A stretch of DNA of 64,000 nt from Brenneria alni (lineage in GTDB: Bacteria > Pseudomonadota > Gammaproteobacteria > Enterobacterales > Enterobacteriaceae): the NCBI RefSeq assembly GCF_003666245.1, contig NZ_MJLZ01000021.1:1-64000 (forward strand), written 5' to 3'. The notes below the pieces were generated by a model. It had not been told where the DNA came from. It saw only the letters and a list, made by a program, of their open reading frames with translations, and searched no databases. Each line of letters starts with the position of its first letter. Position 1 is the first letter of the stretch. Below are positions 40,352 to 49,625 of this stretch, in pieces. The position numbers and the translations under genes are program-made.

Positions 40352-41002
40352 TTAAGCCAGGGTATCCAGACGGCTCAACCCATACGCAATAACGAACATG
40401 GCGATGGCGATAATGAAATCAAGCCCTCGTACCATTAGCGGATTGGCGAAAAAGCGTGAAACGCGATAAGCCGCGTACCCTGTGGTGTAAAACCAGATAT
40501 AAGAGGCGGCGCTGGCGCCGATAATAAAACTTAGTCTGTCATCCTCAGGTTGACGGGAGCCGATATTGCCGAGAATAAAGAATGTATCGAGATAAACGTG
40601 CGGGTTTAACAGAGAGAACGCCAGCGCCGGAATCACCACGCTGCGCTGGTTCAGATAGCGTGCTTTCTCTGATTTATTGACATCAGACAAAACGGCTTCC
40701 CAGCCTTTGGGGTGCCTGGATAACGCATTAATCAACGAGAGTAAACCATAATAAATCAAAAATAAGACGCCAATCCATTTGGCGATAACGATCAGGTCAG
40801 GCACGATGGTCACCAGCGCCGACATGGAGAAGGTGCCCAAAATAATCAGTGCGCAGTCGCAGCTTGCCGCTATCGTCGCGGCAAGAAAAACATTTTTATT
40901 TTGCAGACCGGTTTTAATGATGTAGATATTTTGTGCGCCGATGGCGACGATCAAACTCAGGCCGAGCACAAACGCTTTGGTAATCTGCAATAGATCTATC
41001 AT
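40352..41002 (-). CDS. LysE/ArgO-family basic amino acid exporter
   Basis: This 216-residue six-helix membrane exporter has the LysE-type start FVLGLSLIVAIGAQNIYIIKTGL and the conserved SLLNPHVYLDTFFILGNIG. The family exports lysine, arginine and their analogues such as canavanine. It lies downstream of the ASL / formyltransferase / ASS genes in the same direction, although 245 bases with an ERIC element separate them. A LysG/ArgP-like regulator is divergent at the other end, the classic partner of LysE exporters. Confidence 0.88.
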   Translation of the reverse strand: MIDLLQITKAFVLGLSLIVAIGAQNIYIIKTGLQNKNVFLAATIAASCDCALIILGTFSMSALVTIVPDLIVIAKWIGVLFLIYYGLLSLINALSRHPKGWEAVLSDVNKSEKARYLNQRSVVIPALAFSLLNPHVYLDTFFILGNIGSRQPEDDRLSFIIGASAASYIWFYTTGYAAYRVSRFFANPLMVRGLDFIIAIAMFVIAYGLSRLDTLA

Positions 41003-41026
41003 TTAACTGTCCTTAGCCGATATCGT

Positions 41027-41155
41027 GTAGACCCGTCATACTTCAAGCTGCAGGTGTGTTGGCTGCCCTTACTCACCCCAGTCACTTACTCAAGTAAGCT
41101 CCTGGGGATTCGCTCGATTGCCGCCTTCCTGCAACTCGAATTATTTAGGGTGTAG
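41027..41155. repeat. ERIC element
   Basis: The stretch contains the full ERIC pattern: GTCATACTTCAAGCTGCA at one end, the core CACCCCAGTCACTTACT and AAGTAAGCTCCTGGGGATTC, then GCCGCCTTCCTGCAACTCG and TTATTTAGGGTG. These match the enterobacterial repetitive intergenic consensus. It lies between the ASL gene and lysE. Confidence 0.9.
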
Positions 41156-41247
41156 ATGGTGTACTCTCCTCAGCTTATCGGGATAAACGCTTCCCCGCCA
41201 GGGGGAAGCGAAACCCGATATCACCTTCAATCAAACCCATGTCACTG

Positions 41248-42729
41248 TCAGATGTCTGCATATTTTCGAGCATGATTCAACGTTTCTTGTTCAGCGTGTT
41301 TGATCTGTTTCTCCGCTTTATCCAAGAGCTGTTGATGCGTAATAAGCTCAGTACGAAGATGGTCGATCATGCGGTGAACACTGTCTGGCCCGGTTGAACC
41401 GTCGCTGCACTGCCGCCTGATAACATACGACGGTGAGACGTATTCAATAATTTCTTGTTCATCAACCAGAATGCCTTGCGCTTTGAAGAAATGGCAGACC
41501 ATTTTCGTATTGCGCAGGTCGGCCTGCGCATTTATCAGTGTCTTGGTTAACATACCGGTGAGCCGATGAGCCTCGCGGAAAGGGAATTTTTTTTGACTGA
41601 CCAGAAAATTAGCCAGTTCTGTCACGGTCGAAAAGTTTTGCCAGCAAAGTTCCTCCGCTCTGTCTGAGTTGTACTCGCAGCTTTCAAGGTGGTGGTGAAG
41701 GATTGCGGTGGTTTCCTTAATCGTATCAATAGCCTCCCACATCATGGGCTTATCTTCTTGAAGATCGCAGTTGTAACCGAGTGTGACCCCTTTCACCATA
41801 GTCAGTAATTGCATCAGCGTCCCATATACGCGGCCAACTTTACCTTTCACCAGTTCAGCGACAACCGGGTTTTTTTTCTGCGGCATGATGGAACTGCCGG
41901 TGGCGAATGAGTCGTCCACTTTGAGTAAGCGGAATTCGTGGCTGCTCCAAATGACGATTTCTTCCGCCAGACGTGAATAGTTGCCCATCAGTATGGCGAA
42001 TGCCGAGGCTGACTGAAGAACGAAATCACGGCTGCTGGTGGCATCAAGGCTATGCAGAAGAGGACGGTCAAAACCGAGCATTTTCGTCGTCATATTGCGA
42101 TCGATTGGGAAAGATGTGCCGGATAGTGCGCAAGCGCCGAGCGGGTTTATGTTCGTGACATTCAGCGCCTGACTTAACCGTTCCAGATCGCGTAAGAACA
42201 TGCTGGCATAGCAACTGTACCAGAAGCCCAGGCTGATAGGCTGCGCGGGCTGGAGATGGGTGTACCCCAGCGCGGATCTGTTCGCGCTCTTTTCTGCCAG
42301 ATCAAGTAATGAAGAGACAAACGCACATAATGTTTTTTGTATCTGCAATAGCTCCGTGCGCAAATACATCCGCGTATCAAGGACGACCTGATCGTTTCGT
42401 GAGCGGGCGCTGTGCATTTGGCCGCCATAGTCCAGCCCTACTTTTTGTATCACCAGTTGCTCAATGTTTAGGTGAACGTCTTCATATTCGGGATTCAATC
42501 TCAGTTCACCACGCTGATATTGTTCATATAAACTCACCAGCGCGCCGAGGATTTTCCCTGCGGTTTCCGGGGTGACAATCCGGCATTCCTTAAGCATTGA
42601 AACATGCGCCATGCTGCCGAGAATGTCGAAAGGCAGCAGCCGCTCGTCAATGACGGTGGTATGGGTGTATTGCAGTACTTCGCCAGTAATATCTTTGCTG
42701 AAACATCCGCCCCAAAGTTTCTTGCTCAT
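41248..42729 (-). CDS. Argininosuccinate lyase-like enzyme
   Basis: This 493-residue fumarase-superfamily lyase has MSKKLWGGCFSKDITGEV at the start, the catalytic histidine in LGYTHLQPAQP and the serine loop GSSIMPQKKNPVVAELVKGK. ASL cleaves argininosuccinate to arginine and fumarate. The protein is about 35 residues longer than E. coli ArgH because of a lysine/glutamate-rich C-terminal helix. In enterobacteria argH normally sits in argECBH, but here it forms a packed operon with a formyltransferase and an ASS-like gene, so a specialised substrate is likely. It overlaps the formyltransferase gene by four bases (ATGA). Confidence 0.85.
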   Translation of the reverse strand: MSKKLWGGCFSKDITGEVLQYTHTTVIDERLLPFDILGSMAHVSMLKECRIVTPETAGKILGALVSLYEQYQRGELRLNPEYEDVHLNIEQLVIQKVGLDYGGQMHSARSRNDQVVLDTRMYLRTELLQIQKTLCAFVSSLLDLAEKSANRSALGYTHLQPAQPISLGFWYSCYASMFLRDLERLSQALNVTNINPLGACALSGTSFPIDRNMTTKMLGFDRPLLHSLDATSSRDFVLQSASAFAILMGNYSRLAEEIVIWSSHEFRLLKVDDSFATGSSIMPQKKNPVVAELVKGKVGRVYGTLMQLLTMVKGVTLGYNCDLQEDKPMMWEAIDTIKETTAILHHHLESCEYNSDRAEELCWQNFSTVTELANFLVSQKKFPFREAHRLTGMLTKTLINAQADLRNTKMVCHFFKAQGILVDEQEIIEYVSPSYVIRRQCSDGSTGPDSVHRMIDHLRTELITHQQLLDKAEKQIKHAEQETLNHARKYADI

Positions 42730-43325
42730 ATTTTTTCTCCTGCCTTGACGTGCTCTATCGGCTTCCGGGGCCGTGTAAGGTAGCGTTCGAGTTCCTGGTG
42801 GCTAAATAGCCGATCGCTCCAGCATACCGACGAGCGGGGCAGCGGTTCGTCATGATAGATTTTGATACAAACGTCATAGAGTAATGTCAGGCTATGCACT
42901 GCGGTTCGGTAGCGCAACATCTCGGGGGTTTCCGTTGGGGAAAGACGAAATTCCGATGTTTGGATGATCTGCCCGTGATCGATATATTCATCCATGTGAT
43001 GGCAGGTCGCGCCAAAGCTGGCGTCATGATTATCAATAGCGTAATGATACCCGCCCAATCCCCGATACTTAGGTGAGGAGGGGTGGAAGTTGATTGCGCC
43101 TTTACCGGCATGATTCAGAATATATTCCGGCAGTATAAGGTCTGATTTGAAAGAGATGATCCAGTCGCCCCGCCAGGTAGAAACGATAGGGTTTTTTTCC
43201 ATGCCGCGCTCCCAAAATACATGCGTCACCTGGCTGAAAAGCGAGGATATGAATTCGCAGGCAGCCTCTGACCAGAAAGAACAATCACCGATAAAAAGCA
43301 CGTCGTAACTTTTCTTTTCGTTCAT
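42726..43325 (-). CDS. Formyltransferase-domain protein
   Basis: This 199-residue protein is made up mainly of a formyl_trans_N fold, as in PurN, Fmt and sugar N-formyltransferases. The catalytic triad of the family is present: N79 and H81 in INFHPSSPKYRG and D116 in MDEYIDHGQII. It should transfer a formyl group from N10-formyl-tetrahydrofolate to an amine. There is no tRNA-binding or ArnA-type domain. It sits between the ASL-like and ASS-like genes with a four-base overlap and a nine-base gap, so it very probably acts in the same pathway. The acceptor is unknown. Confidence 0.85.
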   Translation of the reverse strand: MNEKKSYDVLFIGDCSFWSEAACEFISSLFSQVTHVFWERGMEKNPIVSTWRGDWIISFKSDLILPEYILNHAGKGAINFHPSSPKYRGLGGYHYAIDNHDASFGATCHHMDEYIDHGQIIQTSEFRLSPTETPEMLRYRTAVHSLTLLYDVCIKIYHDEPLPRSSVCWSDRLFSHQELERYLTRPRKPIEHVKAGEKI

Positions 43326-43334
43326 GATGATTCT

Positions 43335-44570
43335 CTATTCCTTAATCTGCCCGGCCAGCGCGCTTATCCGGGTATTCAGCGTCAGAATATTCAGCAAACC
43401 CTCTGAATCCCGATGATCGAAATTGCCCTCGTTTTCCATTGAACCGTCTTTGCTGTAGAGGCTATGTTTTACATTGCGGGTAGAGACATAAGACAGATTG
43501 CCTTTATAGAGCGAGAAGGTGACTTCGCCGCTGACCAGAGACGTTACTTCCTGTATTGCCGTGCGCGCCATGCGCGACCCCAGATCGATCCAGTATCCCT
43601 GATAGAGTTGTGTGCCGAGATAGTCGGCGGTGTTGCGGTAAAAACTGAGGGCGCGTTTATCCAGAATTTGCTGTAACAACTGCTGATAGGCATAAGCGAG
43701 AATAGTCATCGCCGGAGATTCATATACGCCGCGCGATTTCACGCCGACGAAGCGGTTCTCCACCAGATTTTCGGCGATACCGACACCGTGCCTGCCGCCG
43801 ATAAGGTTAAGCATTTCAAAGAGATCCACCAGGGAGTGGGCCTGGCCATTTAATTCCGCTGGCCTGCCTTTCAGGAAGGTCAGGCAAAGCTCCTCTGGCT
43901 GTGAGGCGGCGTTGAGCGGCCAACAGCCCAGGCCTGGGTCCACCAATTCCATACGGCTTTCAAGGCTTTCCAGCGTACCGCCCTCATGGGTCAAACCGAG
44001 CAGATTGGCGTCTGTGGAGTAGGGTTTTTCCGCCGTGGCTTTAATAGGGATCTCGTGTCGTTGGCAGTAGTCGATCATTTCCTGCCGTCCTTTAAAGGTA
44101 CTGAGAAAGGCGGCGTCACGCCAGGCGGCATAGAACTGCATGGTTGGGTCAAGCATAGAGGCAATGACCTGGAATCTGACCTGGTCGTTACCACGGCCTG
44201 TGGCGCCGTGACTGAAGATAGTAATGTTGCGCTCTTTGAGCTTTGGTAACAGTCCCTTGATAATCACTTGCCGTCCGGCGCCGGTAAGATTCCAGTAATC
44301 GCCCTCGTATTTCGCCCCTGCCTGAATGACTTCCAGCCCTGTTTCTGCCATTTGTTGCCGGAGATCAACGGAGATGAATTCTCTGGCGCCGGACGCGAGC
44401 ATCCTCTCTCCTATTTGACCGAAATCATCTTCATCCGGTTGCCCCAAATCCGCCGTCAGGCACACGACGTTTACCCCCTGGCTGGCAAGCCAGTGCGTGA
44501 TGGTACAGCTATCCAATCCACCGGAAGCGGCAAATGCCACTGTTTTACCCCTAAGCTCATCGACATTCAT
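43335..44570 (-). CDS. Argininosuccinate synthase-like enzyme
   Basis: This 411-residue N-type ATP pyrophosphatase joins aspartate to an ATP-activated carbonyl, normally that of citrulline. It has P-loop SGGLDS (16-21), ATGRGNDQVRFQ for aspartate/ATP, YSTDANLLGLTHEGG and VENRFVGVKSRGVYESP. Some motifs resemble E. coli ArgG (YSTD, LGxTHE), others the human/Bacillus type (GNDQVRF). It is about 36 residues shorter than E. coli ArgG (447). The segment that borders the citrulline pocket reads YWNLTGAGRQ instead of NTTPLGRA or GTSLARP. These features fit a paralogue with altered substrate. It is the first gene of the leftward operon. Confidence 0.82.
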   Translation of the reverse strand: MNVDELRGKTVAFAASGGLDSCTITHWLASQGVNVVCLTADLGQPDEDDFGQIGERMLASGAREFISVDLRQQMAETGLEVIQAGAKYEGDYWNLTGAGRQVIIKGLLPKLKERNITIFSHGATGRGNDQVRFQVIASMLDPTMQFYAAWRDAAFLSTFKGRQEMIDYCQRHEIPIKATAEKPYSTDANLLGLTHEGGTLESLESRMELVDPGLGCWPLNAASQPEELCLTFLKGRPAELNGQAHSLVDLFEMLNLIGGRHGVGIAENLVENRFVGVKSRGVYESPAMTILAYAYQQLLQQILDKRALSFYRNTADYLGTQLYQGYWIDLGSRMARTAIQEVTSLVSGEVTFSLYKGNLSYVSTRNVKHSLYSKDGSMENEGNFDHRDSEGLLNILTLNTRISALAGQIKE

Positions 44571-44739
44571 GTTTTGACTTTATCTCCATATAGTATTCAA
44601 TCATTAATCTGGCTTAATTTTTTGCGCTATTATTAACCTGTTAAATTATTATTATTCAATGCGTTATTTCTTCGCTGACTATGCTTGATAGTCGAGCAGT
44701 TGGAGAGGTTAATCAACTTGTGTTCCGCCAGCAAGTCTG

Positions 44740-44774
44740 TTAAGAAACATTACGGTATGTTTAATTTTTCTTAA
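44740..44774. promoter_or_regulatory. Nested dyad before the LysG/ArgP-like gene
   Basis: A perfect AAACAT-N6-ATGTTT (44745-44762) lies inside a wider TTAAGAAA (44740-44747) / TTTCTTAA (44767-44774) pair. It sits in the 218-base divergent region next to the regulator start and is a good candidate for its operator. Confidence 0.5.
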
Positions 44775-44788
44775 GTTGAAGGGCGCGA

Positions 44789-45721
44789 GTGAAGATAGAC
44801 GTTCGCAAAACGGAAGCCTTAATAGCAGTGATTGAAACCGGCGGGTTTGAACTCGCGGCGAAGAGGCTCAACCTGACCACCTCGGCGGTATCGCAACGTA
44901 TTAAAGCGTTGGAAAGCGCTATCGGTACGCCTTTGGTCATTCGGGGCAGGCCCTGCGCCTCTACCGAAGAAGGGGTGAAGCTGATTCGATATTTGCGCAG
45001 ACAGAAATTTCTTTACGATGAATTTGAATCCGAACTTTTTGGCAAAGAAAATACCAGGGTTAAAATGCGCATCGCCATTAATCAGGATTCGTTGGATACA
45101 TGGTTTCTGCCTGCGGTTCAGCCGGTTGTTCAACAGAAAAATATTTTATTGGATATCGTTGTGGACGATCAGGACTATACGCTGAAAGCGCTGGCGGAAG
45201 GGAATGTGATTGCCGCTATCTCCTCCATTGCAAAGCCGATGCGCGGTTGCAACGTGGTGCCGCTGGGTGCGATCCGTTATCGTTTTCTGTGCAGCCCCGA
45301 TTTTTATCGGCGCTGGTTCGCGCACGGCGTTACCCGCACCGCATTACAGCAGGCGCCGCTAATAATTTTCGGCAATAAGGACAGGTTGCAGTTGGATTTT
45401 CTGAATCGGGTGTTTTCCGTTAATCAGGAGGCGTGTCGTTACCACTGTGTGCCCTCTACCGCGGCATTTTATATCGCTGTGCAACGTGGTCTGGGCTACG
45501 GCATGATTTCGGAATTGCAGTATGCCGACAATCTGGCGACAGGATCGCTGATGGATATCTCGCCGGGAGCTTGCAGCGATATAGATCTGTATTGGCATCA
45601 TTGGAAGGTGCAATCGCCCAACATCAATTGGCTCACGCGCTGCCTGACAGAAGAAGCCTGCCGTTTTCTGGCAACCCCCCCCTTGCCTGCCGACAGCGTA
45701 TCGTCAACGGTCAGAATTTGA
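44789..45721 (+). CDS. LysG/ArgP-type LysR regulator
   Basis: This 310-residue LysR protein has the winged helix at residues 5-60 (GGFELAAKRLNLTTSAVSQRIKALE) and an effector domain with the ArgP/LysG pattern AINQDSLDTWFLPA. ArgP/LysG proteins sense lysine, arginine or histidine and switch on LysE-type exporters. It starts with GTG at 44789 behind GAAGGG. It is divergent from the ASS-like gene and probably controls the whole cluster including lysE. It differs clearly from housekeeping ArgP, which should be elsewhere in the genome. Confidence 0.85.
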   Translation: MKIDVRKTEALIAVIETGGFELAAKRLNLTTSAVSQRIKALESAIGTPLVIRGRPCASTEEGVKLIRYLRRQKFLYDEFESELFGKENTRVKMRIAINQDSLDTWFLPAVQPVVQQKNILLDIVVDDQDYTLKALAEGNVIAAISSIAKPMRGCNVVPLGAIRYRFLCSPDFYRRWFAHGVTRTALQQAPLIIFGNKDRLQLDFLNRVFSVNQEACRYHCVPSTAAFYIAVQRGLGYGMISELQYADNLATGSLMDISPGACSDIDLYWHHWKVQSPNINWLTRCLTEEACRFLATPPLPADSVSSTVRI

Positions 45722-46175
45722 ACCCGCCGGTTTTCGGGAAGGAGGGGCTTACCAAAAGGATGGAATGGCGGGATTTATTGCCGAAAAGAGAAAAGTTCAT
45801 AGTTTGTCAATTGCGGGTAATACATGAGTAAACGGCAACCAAGCGCTTGCGTTTCCGTGGTGCAATGCGGCGGAAAATCAAGCTTGCTTTGTATCGTCCT
45901 GCTTTGGACTGATTTTGTGAAATAAAATTCTGATGCGATTATCCCGCGATAGTGGTTTTGTTAACGCTGAATCGATATCAGCGTTAACCGATCTACATGT
46001 CATTATTTTGTAATAAGCATTTATACCGATAACGTTATTGTGATCTTCATGGGAAAAATTCACTGGAAAAAGGCTATTTCTCGAACTGGTGATTAGTGTC
46101 ACATTCTGAGCCGCTGCTGATTTGTAGTCTTGGTTGCGTATTGGCTAAATCAATTCAGCAAAAAGGACGAATGAA
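45722..46175. other. Intergenic region before the DUF4432 gene
   Basis: I see no gene. The first 130 bases continue in a frame with no signature. The second half is AT-rich and probably holds the promoter of the next gene, whose ribosome site AAAGGA lies at 46161-46166. Confidence 0.45.
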
Positions 46176-47384
46176 ATGAAAAAATTACTGGTAATGGGGA
46201 TTTCATTAGCACTGGCTTCATGGCAATTATCGGCCCAGACGTTTGTGCTGACGGATGCTGAAAGCAGTGTGGAAAAGGGCGACTGGCAGATCAGCAGTGA
46301 TGCGCTGAAGATCAAGGATCAGCACTTCAGCATTGAGCAAAGCGTGTTGCACGGCGGGCGTCAGGAAGGCAGTAAAATTATCACTATCAACAGTCAGAAT
46401 GGGTTAAAAATTGTCCTCAGCCCGAGCCGTGGTATGGATTTGCTGCACGTCACCGGTAAAAACATCCGTCTGGGGTGGGATTCTCCGGTCAATGAGGTGG
46501 TAAATCCAAATACCATCAACCTGGAAAGCCGTAATGGAGTGGGTTGGCTGGAAGGTTTCAATGAAATGCTGGTGCGTTGTGGTTATGAATGGACCGGTCA
46601 TCCGGTGGTCAGTGACGGTATGATTTATACCTTGCATGGCCGTGCCGGGAATACGCCTGCCTCGAAAGTGGAGATTGACGTCAGCGAGAAAGCGCCATAT
46701 CAGATTACCATCCGCGGCTTGCTGAAAGAGAACAGCTTTAAGAAATCGCATCTGGAAACCTGGACGGAACTGCGTTACATCCCCGGCAGCGAATCTTTCA
46801 CCGTGCATGATGTGCTGACCAATAAAGCCGATTATGTCCGTGATTATCAGATCATTTATCACAGCAACTTTGGCACCCCCATTCTGGAGCAGGGCGCACG
46901 CTTTATTGCGCCGGTGAAAGAGATTTCACCGTTTAATGACTATGCCAAAGCCGGTCTGAAAGCGTGGCAAACCTATCAGGGGCCAACCAAAGATTTTGAC
47001 GAAATGGTCTTTAACCTGACGCCGTACGCGGATCAACAGGGAAAAACGCTGGCGGCATTGGTCAACCGTGCAGGCGATAAAGGGGTATCGATTGAGTTTG
47101 ATACGCAGCAACTGCCGCTGCTGACGCTATGGAAAAATACCGATACTGAAAAACAAGGGTATGTTACCGGCATTGAACCGGGCACCAATTACGCCTATCC
47201 GGTGACGATTGAGCGTGAGCAGGGGCGGGTGAAACAGTTACAGCCTGGGCAAAGCACCGCCTTTGAACTGACCTACAATTTGCTGAGTAGCGCGGAGGCG
47301 GTACAGAAAACGGAGCAGAGAGTGAAGGCGATTCAGGGTGAGAATAAAACCACGCTGACCGAAAAACCCATCGCGGTTGAATAA
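46176..47384 (+). CDS. Secreted DUF4432 aldose-epimerase-like protein
   Basis: This 402-residue protein begins with a Sec signal peptide (MKKLLVMGISLALASWQLSA, then QTF). The mature part is a galactose-mutarotase-like beta sandwich of the DUF4432 group, with SPSRGMDLLHV, GWLEGFNEMLVRCG and GYVTGIEPGTNYAYP. Related proteins bind or epimerise sugars or uronates; the periplasmic location here points to an exported carbohydrate. No partner gene is adjacent, and the catalytic residues cannot be assigned with confidence. Confidence 0.75.
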   Translation: MKKLLVMGISLALASWQLSAQTFVLTDAESSVEKGDWQISSDALKIKDQHFSIEQSVLHGGRQEGSKIITINSQNGLKIVLSPSRGMDLLHVTGKNIRLGWDSPVNEVVNPNTINLESRNGVGWLEGFNEMLVRCGYEWTGHPVVSDGMIYTLHGRAGNTPASKVEIDVSEKAPYQITIRGLLKENSFKKSHLETWTELRYIPGSESFTVHDVLTNKADYVRDYQIIYHSNFGTPILEQGARFIAPVKEISPFNDYAKAGLKAWQTYQGPTKDFDEMVFNLTPYADQQGKTLAALVNRAGDKGVSIEFDTQQLPLLTLWKNTDTEKQGYVTGIEPGTNYAYPVTIEREQGRVKQLQPGQSTAFELTYNLLSSAEAVQKTEQRVKAIQGENKTTLTEKPIAVE

Positions 47385-47519
47385 GACGTGGTTATACCGA
47401 AAGCGTCGGATATCGCCTTGCTCATCCCAGAGCAAGGCGTTGTTGTATGACGTGTCAGAACAAAGGCATATGCTTAGAAAAGGATACAGAGATTGAGACG
47501 GGGAATGATATTTTCAGCA

Positions 47520-48482
47520 TTATTTCAGCACTTGCGGATTCACGCAGTTTTCTTTTACCTGTCCGCTCAGGGCGGCGATCAGGTTGTCGACGGCGCAGGC
47601 GGCCATGCCATAGCGGGTTTCATGCGTTGCAGAACCAATGTGGGGTAAAGCCACCACGTTTGGCAGGCTTAACAGCGGGGAGTCAATCGGCAGCGGCTCT
47701 TTAACGAAAACGTCCAGACCTGCGGCATGGATAGTTCCGCTAGTGAGTGCATCGATCAGTGCCGTTTCGTCCACGACGGCCCCGCGGCCAATATTGATCA
47801 GAATCGCACCCGGTTTCATTTTCGCCAATTGCTCACGACCGATAAGGTGATGCGTTTCGGCAGTCAACGGCAAGGTGATGCACAGGAAATCCGCTTCAGC
47901 CAACAGGGTATCCAAATCGCAATAACGAGCGTTAAAGCGTGCTTCCGCTTCCTGATGGTGACGGCGTGCGTTATACAGTACGGGCATACTGAATCCAAAA
48001 TGCGCACGCTGCGCCACGGCCAGACCAATACGGCCCATACCGAGGATACCCATGGTTTTATGATGGACGTCAGTGCCAAACCAGTCGCTGCCGATACCGT
48101 ATTGCCACTCACCCGCCTTCACTTTTTCCGCTACTTCCACCACCCGGCGAGCACAGGCCAGCATCAGTGCCAGCACGGTATCCGCCACGGTTTCAGTTAG
48201 CACCGTGGGGGTGTGCATAAGAATGACGCCTTTCTCGTTGAGGGCGGCGACATCAACGGTGTCATAACCGGCGGAAATGGTGGAAATCGCACGCAGGCGT
48301 GGAGTTTGTCGTAGAAAGGCATTATCCACTTTACCGCCTGAGCCGATAATGCCTTCCGCCTGGGCCAGCGCCGGATGGTTTTCGGGCGGAAAGTCGTCAA
48401 ATTCAGTGACCATGAAGTGTTGATCCAAACGGGCGCGTAAATCGTCAGGGATATTTTTATACAGAATAACGCTGGGTTTCAT
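47520..48482 (-). CDS. ghrB: Glyoxylate/hydroxypyruvate reductase B
   Basis: GhrB (320 aa) reduces glyoxylate, hydroxypyruvate and 2-ketogluconate with NADPH. It begins [19 protein letters not shown] like E. coli GhrB, has the Rossmann motif [16 protein letters not shown], the catalytic Arg in [12 protein letters not shown], a Glu in FVKEPLPID and the histidine in [17 protein letters not shown] 48482 has GGAG upstream; the longer frame to 48557 is not supported. Confidence 0.94.
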   Translation of the reverse strand: MKPSVILYKNIPDDLRARLDQHFMVTEFDDFPPENHPALAQAEGIIGSGGKVDNAFLRQTPRLRAISTISAGYDTVDVAALNEKGVILMHTPTVLTETVADTVLALMLACARRVVEVAEKVKAGEWQYGIGSDWFGTDVHHKTMGILGMGRIGLAVAQRAHFGFSMPVLYNARRHHQEAEARFNARYCDLDTLLAEADFLCITLPLTAETHHLIGREQLAKMKPGAILINIGRGAVVDETALIDALTSGTIHAAGLDVFVKEPLPIDSPLLSLPNVVALPHIGSATHETRYGMAACAVDNLIAALSGQVKENCVNPQVLK

Positions 48483-48599
48483 CGCAAACTCCGGCAGGTT
48501 AAAACAGAAATAGCTGATGGAATCATCGCGTAGCTGGCAGGATACTGCAAGCCACACCGCACAGTAGGCATGATGGAAAAAGGCAGCAATAAAGCATCA

Positions 48600-49625
48600 T
48601 CACGTCGGTGGCGCCTGTTCCCGCAGGGTTCGCAACCGCAGAAGTTCACGGCTGTAGTAGTCGATATCAATCCCATTGGCGCTATCCAACTGCTGTTTAA
48701 GGTGAGGTGCAATGCTGGTTACGCCATGTATCGCCCCGCAAATTGCTGTAGCCATCGCACCGATGGTATCGGTATCGCCGCCCAGATTGGCGCACAGAAT
48801 GGCACAGCGGTTGGGGTCGGTTTGCGCCAGTTCAACCATTGCAATGGCCGCCGGAACCGATTCGATCGCTTCCGTACCGGTGCCAATCAGGTCATAAATG
48901 CGTTTCATGGCACGCTCTGTCCCATCCACGTGTTTTACCGTGTCTAATGCCAATTCGATACGGCTCGCCATAGATGCGCTATATGTAGTAATCCGCCTAT
49001 TCTGTGCCGCCTGGGCGACAACCGGCAGTTTATCGCGGATACTCCGCCATGTGGAGGCGCCTTCAATACCTTTGGAGATTGCCCAGGCGATAACCGCAGC
49101 GCCGGCGACGGCAACGTCGGATTTATGCGTCGGGCTTGAGGCCAGCGCGACATCGCTGATGAAGTTGTTCAGCGAACGGCCTGGCAGCAGACAACCTAGC
49201 GGGGCAACCCGCATCGCCGCGCCGTTGGTTACACCATTATTTTCCAACTCGCGGATATCGGTTCCCTGCCGTAGGGCGGTCAATGCTGTTTTTGATGTCG
49301 GGCCGAGGATATTTTTCTCAAATGCACCGATGGACAATGCCCACGCCAGAATGTGCTTTCCTATCACCGTTGGATCGATTCGGCCTTCACACTCTATAAG
49401 AGCATCCGCCAGCGCGATAGCCATTGCCGTATCATCGGTATATTCCGCACACTGAAAATAACAGGCGGCAATATTATCCGCAGGGCCGGGCAAAAAATGA
49501 TCAATCCAGCCGAAATGTGTTTTAATTCGCGTTCGCGGCCATAATTCTGATGGCATTCCCATCGCATCGCCCAACATCTGACCATATAACGCGCCGGCAA
49601 TACGGTTCTGCTTATTAGATGGCAT
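48600..49625 (-). CDS. ADP-ribosylglycohydrolase-family protein
   Basis: This 341-residue all-helical enzyme is of the DraG/ARH family, which removes ADP-ribose from proteins or small molecules using a dinuclear magnesium site. The metal motifs are visible: EYTDDTAMAIALADAL near the N-terminus and ANLGGDTDTIGAMATAI near the C-terminus. The start GALYGQMLGDAMGMPSELW is typical. No draT, toxin or nucleoside gene is beside it, so the substrate is open. It reads in the same direction as ghrB with a 117-base gap. Confidence 0.85.
   Translation of the reverse strand: MPSNKQNRIAGALYGQMLGDAMGMPSELWPRTRIKTHFGWIDHFLPGPADNIAACYFQCAEYTDDTAMAIALADALIECEGRIDPTVIGKHILAWALSIGAFEKNILGPTSKTALTALRQGTDIRELENNGVTNGAAMRVAPLGCLLPGRSLNNFISDVALASSPTHKSDVAVAGAAVIAWAISKGIEGASTWRSIRDKLPVVAQAAQNRRITTYSASMASRIELALDTVKHVDGTERAMKRIYDLIGTGTEAIESVPAAIAMVELAQTDPNRCAILCANLGGDTDTIGAMATAICGAIHGVTSIAPHLKQQLDSANGIDIDYYSRELLRLRTLREQAPPT

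Noticed and set aside
41248-44570. Reading the ASS/ASL pair as the housekeeping argG and argH
   Set aside because: The interposed formyltransferase, the exporter, the dedicated regulator and the divergent pocket motif argue for a specialised pathway. It cannot be fully excluded without the rest of the genome.
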